A DNA stretch of 58,421 bases from Bacillota bacterium (lineage in GTDB: Bacteria > Bacillota > Clostridia > DSM-8532). Under the pieces are notes generated by a model. That model was not told where the DNA came from, did not search any database, and saw only the letters and a program-made list of their open reading frames with translations. Below, in pieces: positions 16,761 to 24,668 of the stretch (its first letter is position 1; the number at the start of each line of letters is the position of its first letter). A program made the translations under genes and the position numbers. The stretch is from positions 1 through 58,421 of the forward strand of contig JAKIML020000036.1 in the NCBI GenBank assembly GCA_022702935.2. Direction: 5' to 3'.

Positions 16761-17011
16761 AGTGATACCTCCTTAAGATAAAGAAGTATTGTTTTATATC
16801 ATGTTACAACAAAAGCGGACCATAAAGGAAGTGACGGATTATTACTATTTGCTGTCAGCATTTAGTAAGAAATAGAAAATTTAATACAGATATGTGCGTC
16901 CTTTTTTACGCTGCTATGCGATGGTGTTAACAGAACCGTCTTCTTTGTTCAGTTTTTTGTGAGAAAATCCATTTATAATTTTTAGTCGAAGCAGTATCAT
17001 AGAAGTGTCAC
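16761..17011. other. intergenic region, no gene seen
   Basis: These 250 bases separate divergently transcribed cutA and the ClC antiporter gene. They are AT-rich, and I saw no clear hairpin. No strong ribosome binding site precedes the ClC start. Confidence 0.4.
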
Positions 17012-18595
17012 ATGTCTTGCGTGGAAGTGGAAACGGTGAAAAACAATTATAAGGTACTTACCGATAACTATTCTCAAAATATTGTCATTGTTTTAAAAAG
17101 CTTAATCGTAGGTGTCATTGCGGGAGGCGTGGTCATCCTTTACAGGATAGCCTTGAAACAGGCTGAGCAGTTTGCTTTCAGCATGTACGACTTTTTACGA
17201 GGCAATCTTATATTCCTGCCCGTTGCTGTCATAGCATTATGTCTGGCAGGGTATTTTGCGGGATATCTGGTTTCAAAGAATAAAATGATTTCAGGAAGCG
17301 GTATACCACAGCTTGAGGGAATCATGAAGGGCTACTTCAAAAAAAGAAAGTCATGGTTGCATACCTTGTGCTGTAAGTTTGTGGGAGGTGCCATTTGCAT
17401 CGCAGGAGGCCTTTCCCTGGGGCGGGAGGGACCGTCCATTCAGCTTGGTGCATGTGCTGCTGAGGGATTGGGGAAGAAGCTTGGCAAAGGGCGATTTGAA
17501 CGAAGAATTCTTATGGCCGGCGGAGCAAGCGCCGGGCTTGCCGCGGCCTTTAATGCACCCCTGGCAGGCGTCGTGTTTGCGCTGGAAGAAATCTTTAAGT
17601 ACTTTTCACCGGTCATATTGCTGTCGGTAATGTCTGCGGCGGTGGCGGCCGATATGGTTTCAAAGCAAGTATTCGGCATATCGCCTGTCTTTGATTTCGA
17701 GATAGTGAAGCTGATTCCATTGAACCAATACTGGATGCTCATTATCCTGGGAATTCTGCTGGGAGGATTTGGCGCCCTCTATAATTACATATTGCTTAAG
17801 ACGAAGGGGTTGTATGGTAAGCTTAAGTTCCTTAATGATAAAACGAGAGTGATTATCCCGTTTCTGGCAGCAGGCGTGCTTGGAGTTGTCTTTCCTGTTG
17901 TTTTAGGCGGAGGGCACAGAATCGTCGAAGAACTGACCCTGAAAAACAGCATCCTGTTTTTGGTCGTTGTTTTTATCGTTAAGCTTCTTTTCTCCATGGT
18001 GAGCTTTGGGTCAGGGGCACCGGGGGGCATTTTCTTTCCCTTAATTGTACTGGGTGCAACCCTGGGCGCTGTTTTTGCGGGACTATCAATCAATTATCTG
18101 GGGATTGAACAGGAGCTGTTTAACAATTTTATCATACTTGCCATGGCCGGTTATTTTACAGCCATTGTCAGAGCACCGATAACAGGTATTGCTCTTGTCA
18201 TGGAGATGACGGGCTCATTTACCCATATGCTTCCGTTAACCGTAGTTGCAGTTACGGCCTATGTTGTCGCCGATTTATTAAAAAGCCCGCCTATCTACGA
18301 AGCCCTTTTGGAAGGCTTGCTGGTAAGTGAAAATGAGGAAGAGACCAAAGAGAGCAGCAAAACCATTTTGATTGAGCTTGTGGTGAAGCAAGGGTCTGAA
18401 TTTGCCAACAAACAGGTAAAGAACATCAAATGGCCGGGCAAGTCCCTGCTGGTGGGCGTTAAGCAAGGCGACAGAAGCGTTATTCCCAAAGGCGATACAA
18501 AACTGAAGGAAGGCGATTACCTTTCCATTCTGACGGATGTCAACAGTGAAAGCAGAATCAAAGACTTGCTTGATAAAATGAACGAACCCAGGTAA
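17012..18595 (+). CDS. ClC-family chloride/proton antiporter with C-terminal TrkA-C domain
   Basis: All three ion-path motifs of the family are present: GSGIPQ near residue 95, GREGP with the gating glutamate Glu139, and GSGAPGGIFFP near 335. The inner proton glutamate is also present in ALEEIF (Glu192/193), so a Cl-/H+ exchanger is more likely than a channel. The GREGP and GSGIP forms argue against the fluoride-specific branch. About 10-12 membrane segments are followed from residue 450 by a TrkA-C/RCK-C domain (ELVVKQGSEFANKQV, IPKGDTKLKEGDYLSIL), which probably senses a ligand. The ATG at 17012 has a weak ribosome binding site; GTG at 17036 is an alternative. Confidence 0.88.
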   Translation: MSCVEVETVKNNYKVLTDNYSQNIVIVLKSLIVGVIAGGVVILYRIALKQAEQFAFSMYDFLRGNLIFLPVAVIALCLAGYFAGYLVSKNKMISGSGIPQLEGIMKGYFKKRKSWLHTLCCKFVGGAICIAGGLSLGREGPSIQLGACAAEGLGKKLGKGRFERRILMAGGASAGLAAAFNAPLAGVVFALEEIFKYFSPVILLSVMSAAVAADMVSKQVFGISPVFDFEIVKLIPLNQYWMLIILGILLGGFGALYNYILLKTKGLYGKLKFLNDKTRVIIPFLAAGVLGVVFPVVLGGGHRIVEELTLKNSILFLVVVFIVKLLFSMVSFGSGAPGGIFFPLIVLGATLGAVFAGLSINYLGIEQELFNNFIILAMAGYFTAIVRAPITGIALVMEMTGSFTHMLPLTVVAVTAYVVADLLKSPPIYEALLEGLLVSENEEETKESSKTILIELVVKQGSEFANKQVKNIKWPGKSLLVGVKQGDRSVIPKGDTKLKEGDYLSILTDVNSESRIKDLLDKMNEPR

Positions 18596-18598
18596 CAC

Positions 18599-18633
18599 AG
18601 AAGGCGTTATGCATTTAAAGCATAACGCCTTCT
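18599..18633. terminator. hairpin between convergent genes
   Basis: AGAAGGCGTTATGC (18599-18612) and GCATAACGCCTTCT (18620-18633) form a perfect 14-bp stem with a 7-base loop. It sits between the ClC gene and the convergent small membrane-protein gene. Confidence 0.7.
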
Positions 18634-18693
18634 CGGGTATACCTGTCATAAGATGTAGATTTTGTTGAGATATCTATTCCGACGATTTCCTCA

Positions 18694-18975
18694 TTACCCT
18701 TCAACAAAGCCATCATATGTGCGGGAAGACAGACTCAGATCTGTCATAAAGGGACCCATACTATACTCGCTCGTGTTCTCCCGTTGGCTGGACTCAAGGT
18801 AGTCCATACCCAGGAAACTGTTTGCGTTGATAATTCTGGCTTCATTAAAGGTATCTTCAACGTTTTTCTGATGATTCGTGGAAGATGCTTTACTGCGCAT
18901 TAATACTGTTGTTACCACTAAAACTAAAATGAAAAAAACACCTATCAGATATAAAAGCTTTTTTCTCATTTTCAT
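18694..18975 (-). CDS. small single-pass membrane protein, unknown
   Basis: A 93-residue product starts MKMRKKLLYLIGVFFILVLV, a positively charged N-terminus and one membrane helix. The rest is a polar tail of about 65 residues with no recognised domain. The N-in orientation predicts an extracytoplasmic tail. AAAGGA lies upstream of the ATG at 18975. Convergent with the ClC gene and otherwise isolated. Confidence 0.6.
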   Translation of the reverse strand: MKMRKKLLYLIGVFFILVLVVTTVLMRSKASSTNHQKNVEDTFNEARIINANSFLGMDYLESSQRENTSEYSMGPFMTDLSLSSRTYDGFVEG

Positions 18976-19179
18976 CTACGTCCTTTAACTGCAGTATTTA
19001 TAGTTATAGACGAGTTATCCTTACCAAAGGTTTAATTTTACAGTGAAGAATTTTTAAGTAAGGCCAAGGAAGCCTGGGGGATGGTTCTTGTGGTTGACTT
19101 CTTCTTATTCATTATGCTAGTTTAAAGGTACTGTTCAGAATAACGATATGCAACCGTCCCTATATTTTGAGGAGCATGT

Positions 19180-19878
19180 ATGGCATATAAGATTATTAGT
19201 TTTCCCCTGACCATGTCATTTGGCAATACCGAGAATACAGTTTACCCAACCTTGCTTTGGGATAAACAAAACATCATTTTGGTTGACTGTGGCTTTATTG
19301 GAGCGCTTCCGTACCTTGAAAAGGCGTTGGGGTGTCATGGAGTGTCTGTGGCGCAAATAACCGGCCTTGTACTGACCCACCATGATCATGACCATATGGG
19401 AGCAGCTTCCGCCATAAAAAGGATAAACCCCCATGTAAAAATATACGCGTCTGCAATAGAAGCGCCATATATTTCAGCGCAGGAAAAACCGCTCCGATTA
19501 AGGCAAGCAGAAGAGATTCAACTAACCCTTCCTCCTGAACAGCAGGATTTTGGCAGGGCCTTTTGCCAGATGCTGCGTACCGTGGAGCCGGTTGAAGTAG
19601 ATGTTTTTCTGCATGACGGAGAGCGTATGGATTGGTGCGAAGGATGCAGGATTCTTTGGACCCCCGGTCATACGCCCGGGCATATTTCGCTTCTCTTGGA
19701 GAATGATGCGCTTATCATCACTGGCGATGCGATTGCACTGGAAAACGGTAAGCCTGTTATTGCAAATCCGCAGTATACATTGGATATCGGTCAGGCCCAA
19801 AAATCCATGGAAAAATTGCTGGCAATAAAGGCAAAGGCTTATTATTGCTATCATGGTGGAGTCTTTCCTCAAAAATAA
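19180..19878 (+). CDS. MBL-fold metallo-hydrolase
   Basis: The 232-residue protein has the metal-binding motif THHDHDHMG (near residue 67), TPGHTPGH near 163, the bridging aspartate in ITGDAI and a final His in YCYHGG. These are all the ligands expected for a dinuclear metallo-beta-lactamase-fold hydrolase. The substrate (thioester, glutathione conjugate or other) cannot be told. GAGGAG precedes the ATG at 19180. Confidence 0.85.
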   Translation: MAYKIISFPLTMSFGNTENTVYPTLLWDKQNIILVDCGFIGALPYLEKALGCHGVSVAQITGLVLTHHDHDHMGAASAIKRINPHVKIYASAIEAPYISAQEKPLRLRQAEEIQLTLPPEQQDFGRAFCQMLRTVEPVEVDVFLHDGERMDWCEGCRILWTPGHTPGHISLLLENDALIITGDAIALENGKPVIANPQYTLDIGQAQKSMEKLLAIKAKAYYCYHGGVFPQK

Positions 19879-19926
19879 AGTATCATAGGGACATTTTAGA
19901 TCCTATGACACTTTTACATTCCAGCC
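19879..19926 (+). terminator. factor-independent terminator
   Basis: AGTATCATAGG (19879-19889) pairs with CCTATGACACT (19912-19922) with one mismatch, followed by TTTTA. Confidence 0.6.
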
Positions 19927-20202
19927 GTTTTCAATGTTGAAACACCAGGAGGACAGTTGATTATGCTTGCTTCAGGTTTTCAACCAATCTTGTGGCGATG
20001 TGCATTAATTGCATATTCTCATCAAGTATTAATTTAGCCTGCCATATCTTTAAGATTATTTTAATTTTTTATGTATATAATCTAAATCATTGATGGCAGG
20101 CCCGATGCCTTGCTTCGTTCAGACATCACATCAGGCGCTTTGTCGGGATGACCCGGCGCAGGCGTTGCTGATTCTAACGGTTGACTAAGGAGGTTGATTC
20201 TT
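19927..20202 (+). other. intergenic region, little structure
   Basis: AT-rich at first (a TATATAAT sequence near 20074), then more GC-rich toward the AAGGAGG site at 20187-20193. No gene or clear repeat is visible. Confidence 0.4.
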
Positions 20203-20481
20203 ATGCACATGGGTGGACCAAGAGGACCCGGACATGGGGGTCCAGGACATAGAGGACCAAGGCATAGAGGACCTGGCGGCTTTGGGCATGGACCGGGCTG
20301 GCCTCCACCACCTCCACCACCCCCTCCCAGAAGAAGATGGTTCGGCTTTGGCCCGCCTCCGCCGCCACCGCCGAGACGAGGCTATGGATATCCCAGAGGC
20401 TGTCTTGGCTGCGGTGGATATCTCTTTGCTGTTCTTGCCGCAATTGGCGGAATTATTGCGACCTTGATCATCCTTCTATAA
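20203..20481 (+). CDS. Gly/Pro/His-rich tail-anchored small protein
   Basis: ATG at 20203 lies nine bases after AAGGAGG; an upstream in-frame TTG abuts that site and is unlikely. The 92-residue product has three parts. Residues 1-33 are repeats of GP/GH/RG units (GHGGPGHRGPRHRGPGG). Residues 34-60 contain two polyproline runs (nine and seven Pro) separated by RRRWFGFG. Residues 68-92 contain a CLGC pair and a hydrophobic C-terminal helix (YLFAVLAAIGGIIATLIILL). The architecture predicts a tail-anchored membrane protein with a flexible, metal-binding-capable or protein-interacting cytoplasmic head. Isolated gene with its own terminator. No family recognised. Confidence 0.65.
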   Translation: MHMGGPRGPGHGGPGHRGPRHRGPGGFGHGPGWPPPPPPPPPRRRWFGFGPPPPPPPRRGYGYPRGCLGCGGYLFAVLAAIGGIIATLIILL

Positions 20482-20512
20482 ACTGTTTTACTTAATTAGG
20501 ATATTATTTGCG

Positions 20513-20546
20513 GTGTCATCCGACTTTCGTTGGATGACACATTTAT
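20513..20546 (+). terminator. factor-independent terminator
   Basis: GTGTCATCC (20513-20521) pairs with GGATGACAC (20532-20540), extended by a GA/TT pair; ATTTATTTA follows. Confidence 0.7.
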
Positions 20547-20640
20547 TTATGCTATGATGAAAGTATCACTGAAACCAATGTATCTGGTTTAAGTTGAGCC
20601 TGTCGTTCAGGCCAATAAGAAAAGGGGGATGGTGTTTACC

Positions 20641-21402
20641 ATGGAAAGCAGAATCAAAGTCAAAAAGATGGATGATGGTGTGTGGCTCCTGGATGATAAT
20701 GGAGAATCATCGGGATACCTTGTCTGCGGTGAGAAAAAGGCTGCTGTCATTGATACCATGAACGGTATTGACGATGTTCATGCGGTTGTCAGAGAAATTA
20801 CCGATCTTCCGCTCATGGTCATAAATACACATGGTCATTGCGATCATATTTGCGGCAATATATATTTTGACTGTGATTGCTTTTTGCATCCCGATGATAC
20901 CGAACTTGCCCATGAGCATACCAGCTTCCCGGAGTTTAAAAAGTTCTGCAGTGAAAGGAATCTTAAAATGCCGCCATTTAAGGCTATTCATGACGGCGAT
21001 GTCATCGACCTCGGCGGGCTTACCCTTGAGATTATTTTGCTTCCCGGCCACACTCTCGGTAGTATATGCCTGCTTTTGAAAGAAAAACGCATATTGTTCA
21101 CTGGCGACGGGATTAATCAACATCTTTGGATGCAGCTTGATACAAGCCTCCCGCTTAAAGTATTTCTTAAAAACCTTGACAAGATTTCATGGGTGAAAGA
21201 AAAGGCCGATAAAATTCTTCATGGCCATACAAGGGAGTTTGTGGATATTTCGTTGTTTGATGATTTGCGCTCGGGCATAAAGCAAATCATCGAAACCGGA
21301 GGAAAGGGAAGCACCGAGTACAAATGGTTCGGCGGCATTTCGAAGCAATTCCCCTTTGACAGCAAAGGCAGCGTCATTTGCTTCAGTGAGGATAAGCTTT
21401 AG
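20641..21402 (+). CDS. MBL-fold metallo-hydrolase
   Basis: The 253-residue enzyme shows NTHGHCDHICGN (HXHXDH motif, near residue 64), LPGHTLGSICLL near 135, FTGDGIN and a late LHGHT. It is a full-length dinuclear-metal hydrolase of the glyoxalase-II/beta-lactamase fold. The ATG at 20641 is preferred because the GGGGG ribosome binding site directly abuts the earlier ATG at 20629. Substrate unknown; it is not closely similar to the hydrolase at 19180. Confidence 0.85.
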   Translation: MESRIKVKKMDDGVWLLDDNGESSGYLVCGEKKAAVIDTMNGIDDVHAVVREITDLPLMVINTHGHCDHICGNIYFDCDCFLHPDDTELAHEHTSFPEFKKFCSERNLKMPPFKAIHDGDVIDLGGLTLEIILLPGHTLGSICLLLKEKRILFTGDGINQHLWMQLDTSLPLKVFLKNLDKISWVKEKADKILHGHTREFVDISLFDDLRSGIKQIIETGGKGSTEYKWFGGISKQFPFDSKGSVICFSEDKL

Positions 21403-21508
21403 TAAATGTCCCTGCCGCCGAAAGTAAAACAGCAGAATTAATGTTTAAAAGTGCAAGTCTTTGGATAACTCAATAAGCAGAATAGATTACGAAAGGAATG
21501 TTAGTGTT

Positions 21509-21931
21509 ATGCTATGGAAAGACAATTATGAAATTGGCGTTCCTCAGATTGATGAACAGCATAAGGAGTTATTCCGGCGCGTCGAATCCTTTCTTCAGGT
21601 TTTACGGTCCCAGGTGAGCTGGGAAGAAAAAGTCCAGAAGGTTAATGAAACCCTGGAGTTTATGAAAGGATATGTTGTAGAACATTTCCGTGATGAAGAG
21701 GAATACCAGAAAAGTGTAGGTTATCCCGGATTTGAAGCGCATAAACAGATACATACAGGCATGGTCGATTACGTCCTGGAGTTTTCTAAGCAATACGAGC
21801 AATCCAATCATGATGAGCAGCTCATCCAACAGTTTGGCGGAAAACTGCTGGCATGGCTGATTAACCATGTGGCTGCAGAAGATCAACGCATTGCAAATTA
21901 TGCCCGGAAGAAGGGGGATGAGCTGAAATGA
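21509..21931 (+). CDS. bacteriohemerythrin
   Basis: A four-helix diiron O2-binding protein of 140 residues. The chosen start (ATG 21509, AAAGGA upstream) gives MLWKDNYEIGV, the usual family opening. Ligands are all visible: His in DEQHKELF, His and Glu in EHFRDEEEY, His-X3-His in HKQIH, and His/Asp in NHVAAED. Role: O2 binding, sensing or scavenging in an anaerobe. Its last four bases overlap the start of cheX, so the two are translationally coupled, linking it to motility. Confidence 0.92.
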   Translation: MLWKDNYEIGVPQIDEQHKELFRRVESFLQVLRSQVSWEEKVQKVNETLEFMKGYVVEHFRDEEEYQKSVGYPGFEAHKQIHTGMVDYVLEFSKQYEQSNHDEQLIQQFGGKLLAWLINHVAAEDQRIANYARKKGDELK

Positions 21932-22377
21932 AGGACCAGATTTTTAAAGCCTATTTCGATGCGACACAGAAGGTGTTTAATTTGATGCTGAATATTTCAG
22001 AGATTTCTGCTCATCCGTCTGAGGATTTTAAGTGCGATGACGAGGTTGATATCGCTATTGGGATTACCGGCGATCTTCAGGGAAAGGTCATCTACCGATT
22101 CCCCGTCGCCACATCCCTTAACATTGTCAATACCATGAGCGGAATGCAGTTTGATGCCGTGGATGCTTTCGTGACCTCTGCCGTATCTGAGATAGCCAAT
22201 ATCATAAGCGGAAATGTGCTCTCGGCGCTTTCAGAAAATAATATGGACTGTGATATCCTTCCTCCTGTCCAATGCAGCCTTGACGATGATAAGGAATATG
22301 GCATAAACACAAGCTGCCGCATTGATACGGCCATCGGTGAGGTATGTCTGGAAATCCGATTGAATCGGGCTGCTTAA
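21928..22377 (+). CDS. cheX: CheX-type chemotaxis phosphatase
   Basis: The 149-residue protein has the CheC/CheX/FliY fold. Its single signature helix SAVSEIANIISGN (near residue 84) carries the Glu-X2-Asn pair that dephosphorylates CheY-P. One such helix per chain marks CheX, which works as a dimer. ATG overlaps the hemerythrin stop (ATGA). The pairing suggests that oxygen binding by the hemerythrin and CheY signalling are used together in aerotaxis. Confidence 0.85.
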   Translation: MKDQIFKAYFDATQKVFNLMLNISEISAHPSEDFKCDDEVDIAIGITGDLQGKVIYRFPVATSLNIVNTMSGMQFDAVDAFVTSAVSEIANIISGNVLSALSENNMDCDILPPVQCSLDDDKEYGINTSCRIDTAIGEVCLEIRLNRAA

Positions 22378-22401
22378 CCTTTAAATCAAGCTATCGATCA
22401 C

Positions 22402-22431
22402 AGAGTCTTCATAGACGAAGGCTCTTTTTTT
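22402..22431 (+). terminator. factor-independent terminator
   Basis: AGAGTCTTC (22402-22410) and GAAGGCTCT (22417-22425) pair, followed by seven T. Confidence 0.85.
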
Positions 22432-22482
22432 CTAATCTTGAACAATGGGTAAACACATTATCATCCATATCGGGAGGGGAAA

Positions 22483-23295
22483 ATGGTAGAAAAAAGGTTC
22501 AACACCCCAAAGGGAGTGCTTCACTATTGGACCAGCACCATATCAGATGATAAAACATGGCTTGTCTTTCTTCCGGGGCTGACAGCCGATCATCGGCTGT
22601 TTGAGAAACAGATATCAGAATTCGAAGCTGACTACAATCTGCTTGTCTGGGATGGGCCGGGCCATGGTTCATCAAGACCCTTTGAACTAAGCTTCTCTCT
22701 TGCAGAGAAAGCCGAATGGCTTTATCAAATTATGATTCTTGAAGGAGTAAATAAGCCGGTCATCATTGGCCAGTCCATGGGCGGTTATGTTGCCCAAGCG
22801 CTTATGGAGAGATATCCCCATTGTCTTGCGGGCTTTGTCTCCATCGATTCTGCACCGCTTCAAAAGAAATACATGAAGCCATGGGAGATATACGCACTTA
22901 AGCACACCAAATTCATGTACAGTATCTATCCCTGGTTCCTTTTAAAGAAGTACACTGTACAGGGGTGCGCAGAGACCGCATATGGATGCCAGCTCATGAA
23001 TGACATGATAACGGTTTATACAAAAAAGGAGTATTGTGCTTTGGCGTCCCATGGGTTCAAGATTCTGGCGGAGGCCGTTGAGCTGGACCTGCCCTATGAG
23101 ATTTCCTGCCCGGCTTTGCTGATATGCGGCGAGAAAGATAGAGCCGGATATACAAAACGCTACAACAGGGTGTGGGCGAATCAAGCCGGATTACCCATCC
23201 AATGGATTCCTGACGCAGGACACAATTCCAATACCGACAGGCCTGAACTGGTCAACCACGCCATCCGCGCGTTTCTTAAGAGCAATGGCCTGTGA
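22483..23295 (+). CDS. alpha/beta-fold hydrolase
   Basis: GGGAGGGG precedes the ATG. The 270-residue protein has the whole catalytic machinery: oxyanion-turn FLPGLTADHR, DGPGHGSS, nucleophile elbow GQSMGGYVAQ (Ser near 103), acid in ICGEKDRAG and His in DAGHNSN. It is cytoplasmic, with no signal peptide. Substrate cannot be inferred. Confidence 0.85.
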   Translation: MVEKRFNTPKGVLHYWTSTISDDKTWLVFLPGLTADHRLFEKQISEFEADYNLLVWDGPGHGSSRPFELSFSLAEKAEWLYQIMILEGVNKPVIIGQSMGGYVAQALMERYPHCLAGFVSIDSAPLQKKYMKPWEIYALKHTKFMYSIYPWFLLKKYTVQGCAETAYGCQLMNDMITVYTKKEYCALASHGFKILAEAVELDLPYEISCPALLICGEKDRAGYTKRYNRVWANQAGLPIQWIPDAGHNSNTDRPELVNHAIRAFLKSNGL

Positions 23296-23426
23296 GGAAC
23301 TACAATCATCGGCATTGGGTAATTCCTTTGCAAATGGATGTAAAATACCTGCATGGTCAGTATTTGGAAACCATGATATGATGGTATTGATTTTTGTTTC
23401 GTTCCCATGGTTTGAGGAGGGAAAGA

Positions 23427-24347
23427 ATGAGGGAAGGTCTGCTTAAAGAAATCGCGGCACATGGTGACAGGGGTGCAATAGTGCCTGTTTCACGATTCGA
23501 GGAATTGAGGTGTGAAATAGAAGCCTTACGGTCGGATAAGCATCATATGTTCATTAATTGGATGGCAGGTTTTATGGCCATCCCGGATGATTTAGGGTTC
23601 CAGCCGCGTTCTTTGATTTCGGTGATTGTACCCAGCCCCAAATACATGTTTGGGTTCACCTATGGCGGAGACATCCACCACTATATTGTACCGCCCCAGT
23701 ATTTGGATGAGGTCTATAAAGATGATGAAGTGCTGCAATACATAAGTGCTTACCTAGAGCCTCTGGGGTACAGGGCGGTGCTTTTTGACAGGCTTCCGCA
23801 AAAGCTGATGGCTGTTCATAGCGGGCTTGGCTTCTACGGCCGGAACAATCTATGCTTCCATGAGGAATTTGGAAGCTACATCCGATTAATTACACTGATA
23901 TCGGATCTTCCTTGTGATGAAGCGGACTGGTATCCGGCCCGGCGAATGGAGACCTGTGATAAGTGCCGTGCCTGTGTCAATGTTTGTCCCACAAAGGCCA
24001 TTGAATCCGATCATCGTATCATAAACACAACCATATGCCTGACCACCATGAATGAGGTTCCCGGGGACTTTCCCCAATGGGTTGACCAGAATGCGCATAA
24101 CGCGCTCATCGGATGCATCAGGTGCCAGGATTGCTGCCCGGCCAATGCCCATAATAAGAACAAAATCGTTAAGGGAGTTACTTTCACAGAGGAAGAGACC
24201 CAGGAATTGCTGACCCATAAGGAAGATGAGCCTTTTTCCGACTCACTTGCAGCAAAGATTAAGGCGGCGGGCATCTATGGAGCCTTTCTCAAAGTACTGC
24301 CTCGAAACCTGGCAGTTTTGCTGCATCAAGGGACATTGAGTACATAA
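23427..24347 (+). CDS. QueG-like double [4Fe-4S] protein
   Basis: The ATG at 23427 follows GAGGAGG; an in-frame start at 23394 lacks one. In the 306-residue protein, residues about 170-250 carry two ferredoxin-type clusters: CDKCRACVNVCPTKAI and GCIRCQDCCPANAHN. The upstream part resembles the cobalamin-binding domain of epoxyqueuosine reductases (LGFYGRNNLCFHEEFGSYIRL near 135). It may therefore be an epoxyqueuosine reductase or one of its functionally unknown relatives. No other queuosine gene is nearby. Confidence 0.7.
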   Translation: MREGLLKEIAAHGDRGAIVPVSRFEELRCEIEALRSDKHHMFINWMAGFMAIPDDLGFQPRSLISVIVPSPKYMFGFTYGGDIHHYIVPPQYLDEVYKDDEVLQYISAYLEPLGYRAVLFDRLPQKLMAVHSGLGFYGRNNLCFHEEFGSYIRLITLISDLPCDEADWYPARRMETCDKCRACVNVCPTKAIESDHRIINTTICLTTMNEVPGDFPQWVDQNAHNALIGCIRCQDCCPANAHNKNKIVKGVTFTEEETQELLTHKEDEPFSDSLAAKIKAAGIYGAFLKVLPRNLAVLLHQGTLST

Positions 24348-24432
24348 CGAATACTCCATCCCCGTAAGCCGCAGGGTATGAGCAGTAGTTGCGGCCTAAA
24401 GGGTGGACATTTTTCGGAGAATAAACTATAGA

Positions 24433-24493
24433 GGGTTTTCAGACATGAATTTTTCTCGGCTGTCAAGCTTGGGGGGATAATGTCTGGAGACCC
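24433..24493 (+). terminator. imperfect long hairpin, likely terminator
   Basis: GGGT plus CAGACAT (24433-24446, with mismatches) pair with ATGTCTG and ACCC (24480-24493); TTATTTTATT follows. The large loop is unlike a simple terminator and could also be an RNA element. Confidence 0.4.
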
Positions 24494-24588
24494 TTATTTT
24501 ATTGCCTTTCAGGGTATTTTATATTAACACTAAGAGGCAAGGTCGGAATTAATCCAATAAAACAAATATGAATAGTATAAATTAATGA

Positions 24589-24617
24589 TTGACTACTGGA
24601 CTTAATGTATATATAAT
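24589..24617 (+). promoter_or_regulatory. sigma-A promoter of the cooS-ABC unit
   Basis: TTGACT (24589-24594), 17 bases, TATAAT (24612-24617), about 52 bases before the cooS start. This is close to consensus. Confidence 0.75.
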
Positions 24618-24668
24618 TTAATACAATAAATCATATATGAAAACTAATATTTGAATGCGAGGGGGCAT

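Noticed and set aside
16918-16928. GCGATGGTGTT resembles the start of a fluoride riboswitch before the ClC gene
   Set aside because: The rest of the aptamer (the downstream CUGAUGA-type segment and pairing stem) is absent, and the ClC protein has GREGP/GSGIP motifs of the chloride branch, not the fluoride-specific branch.
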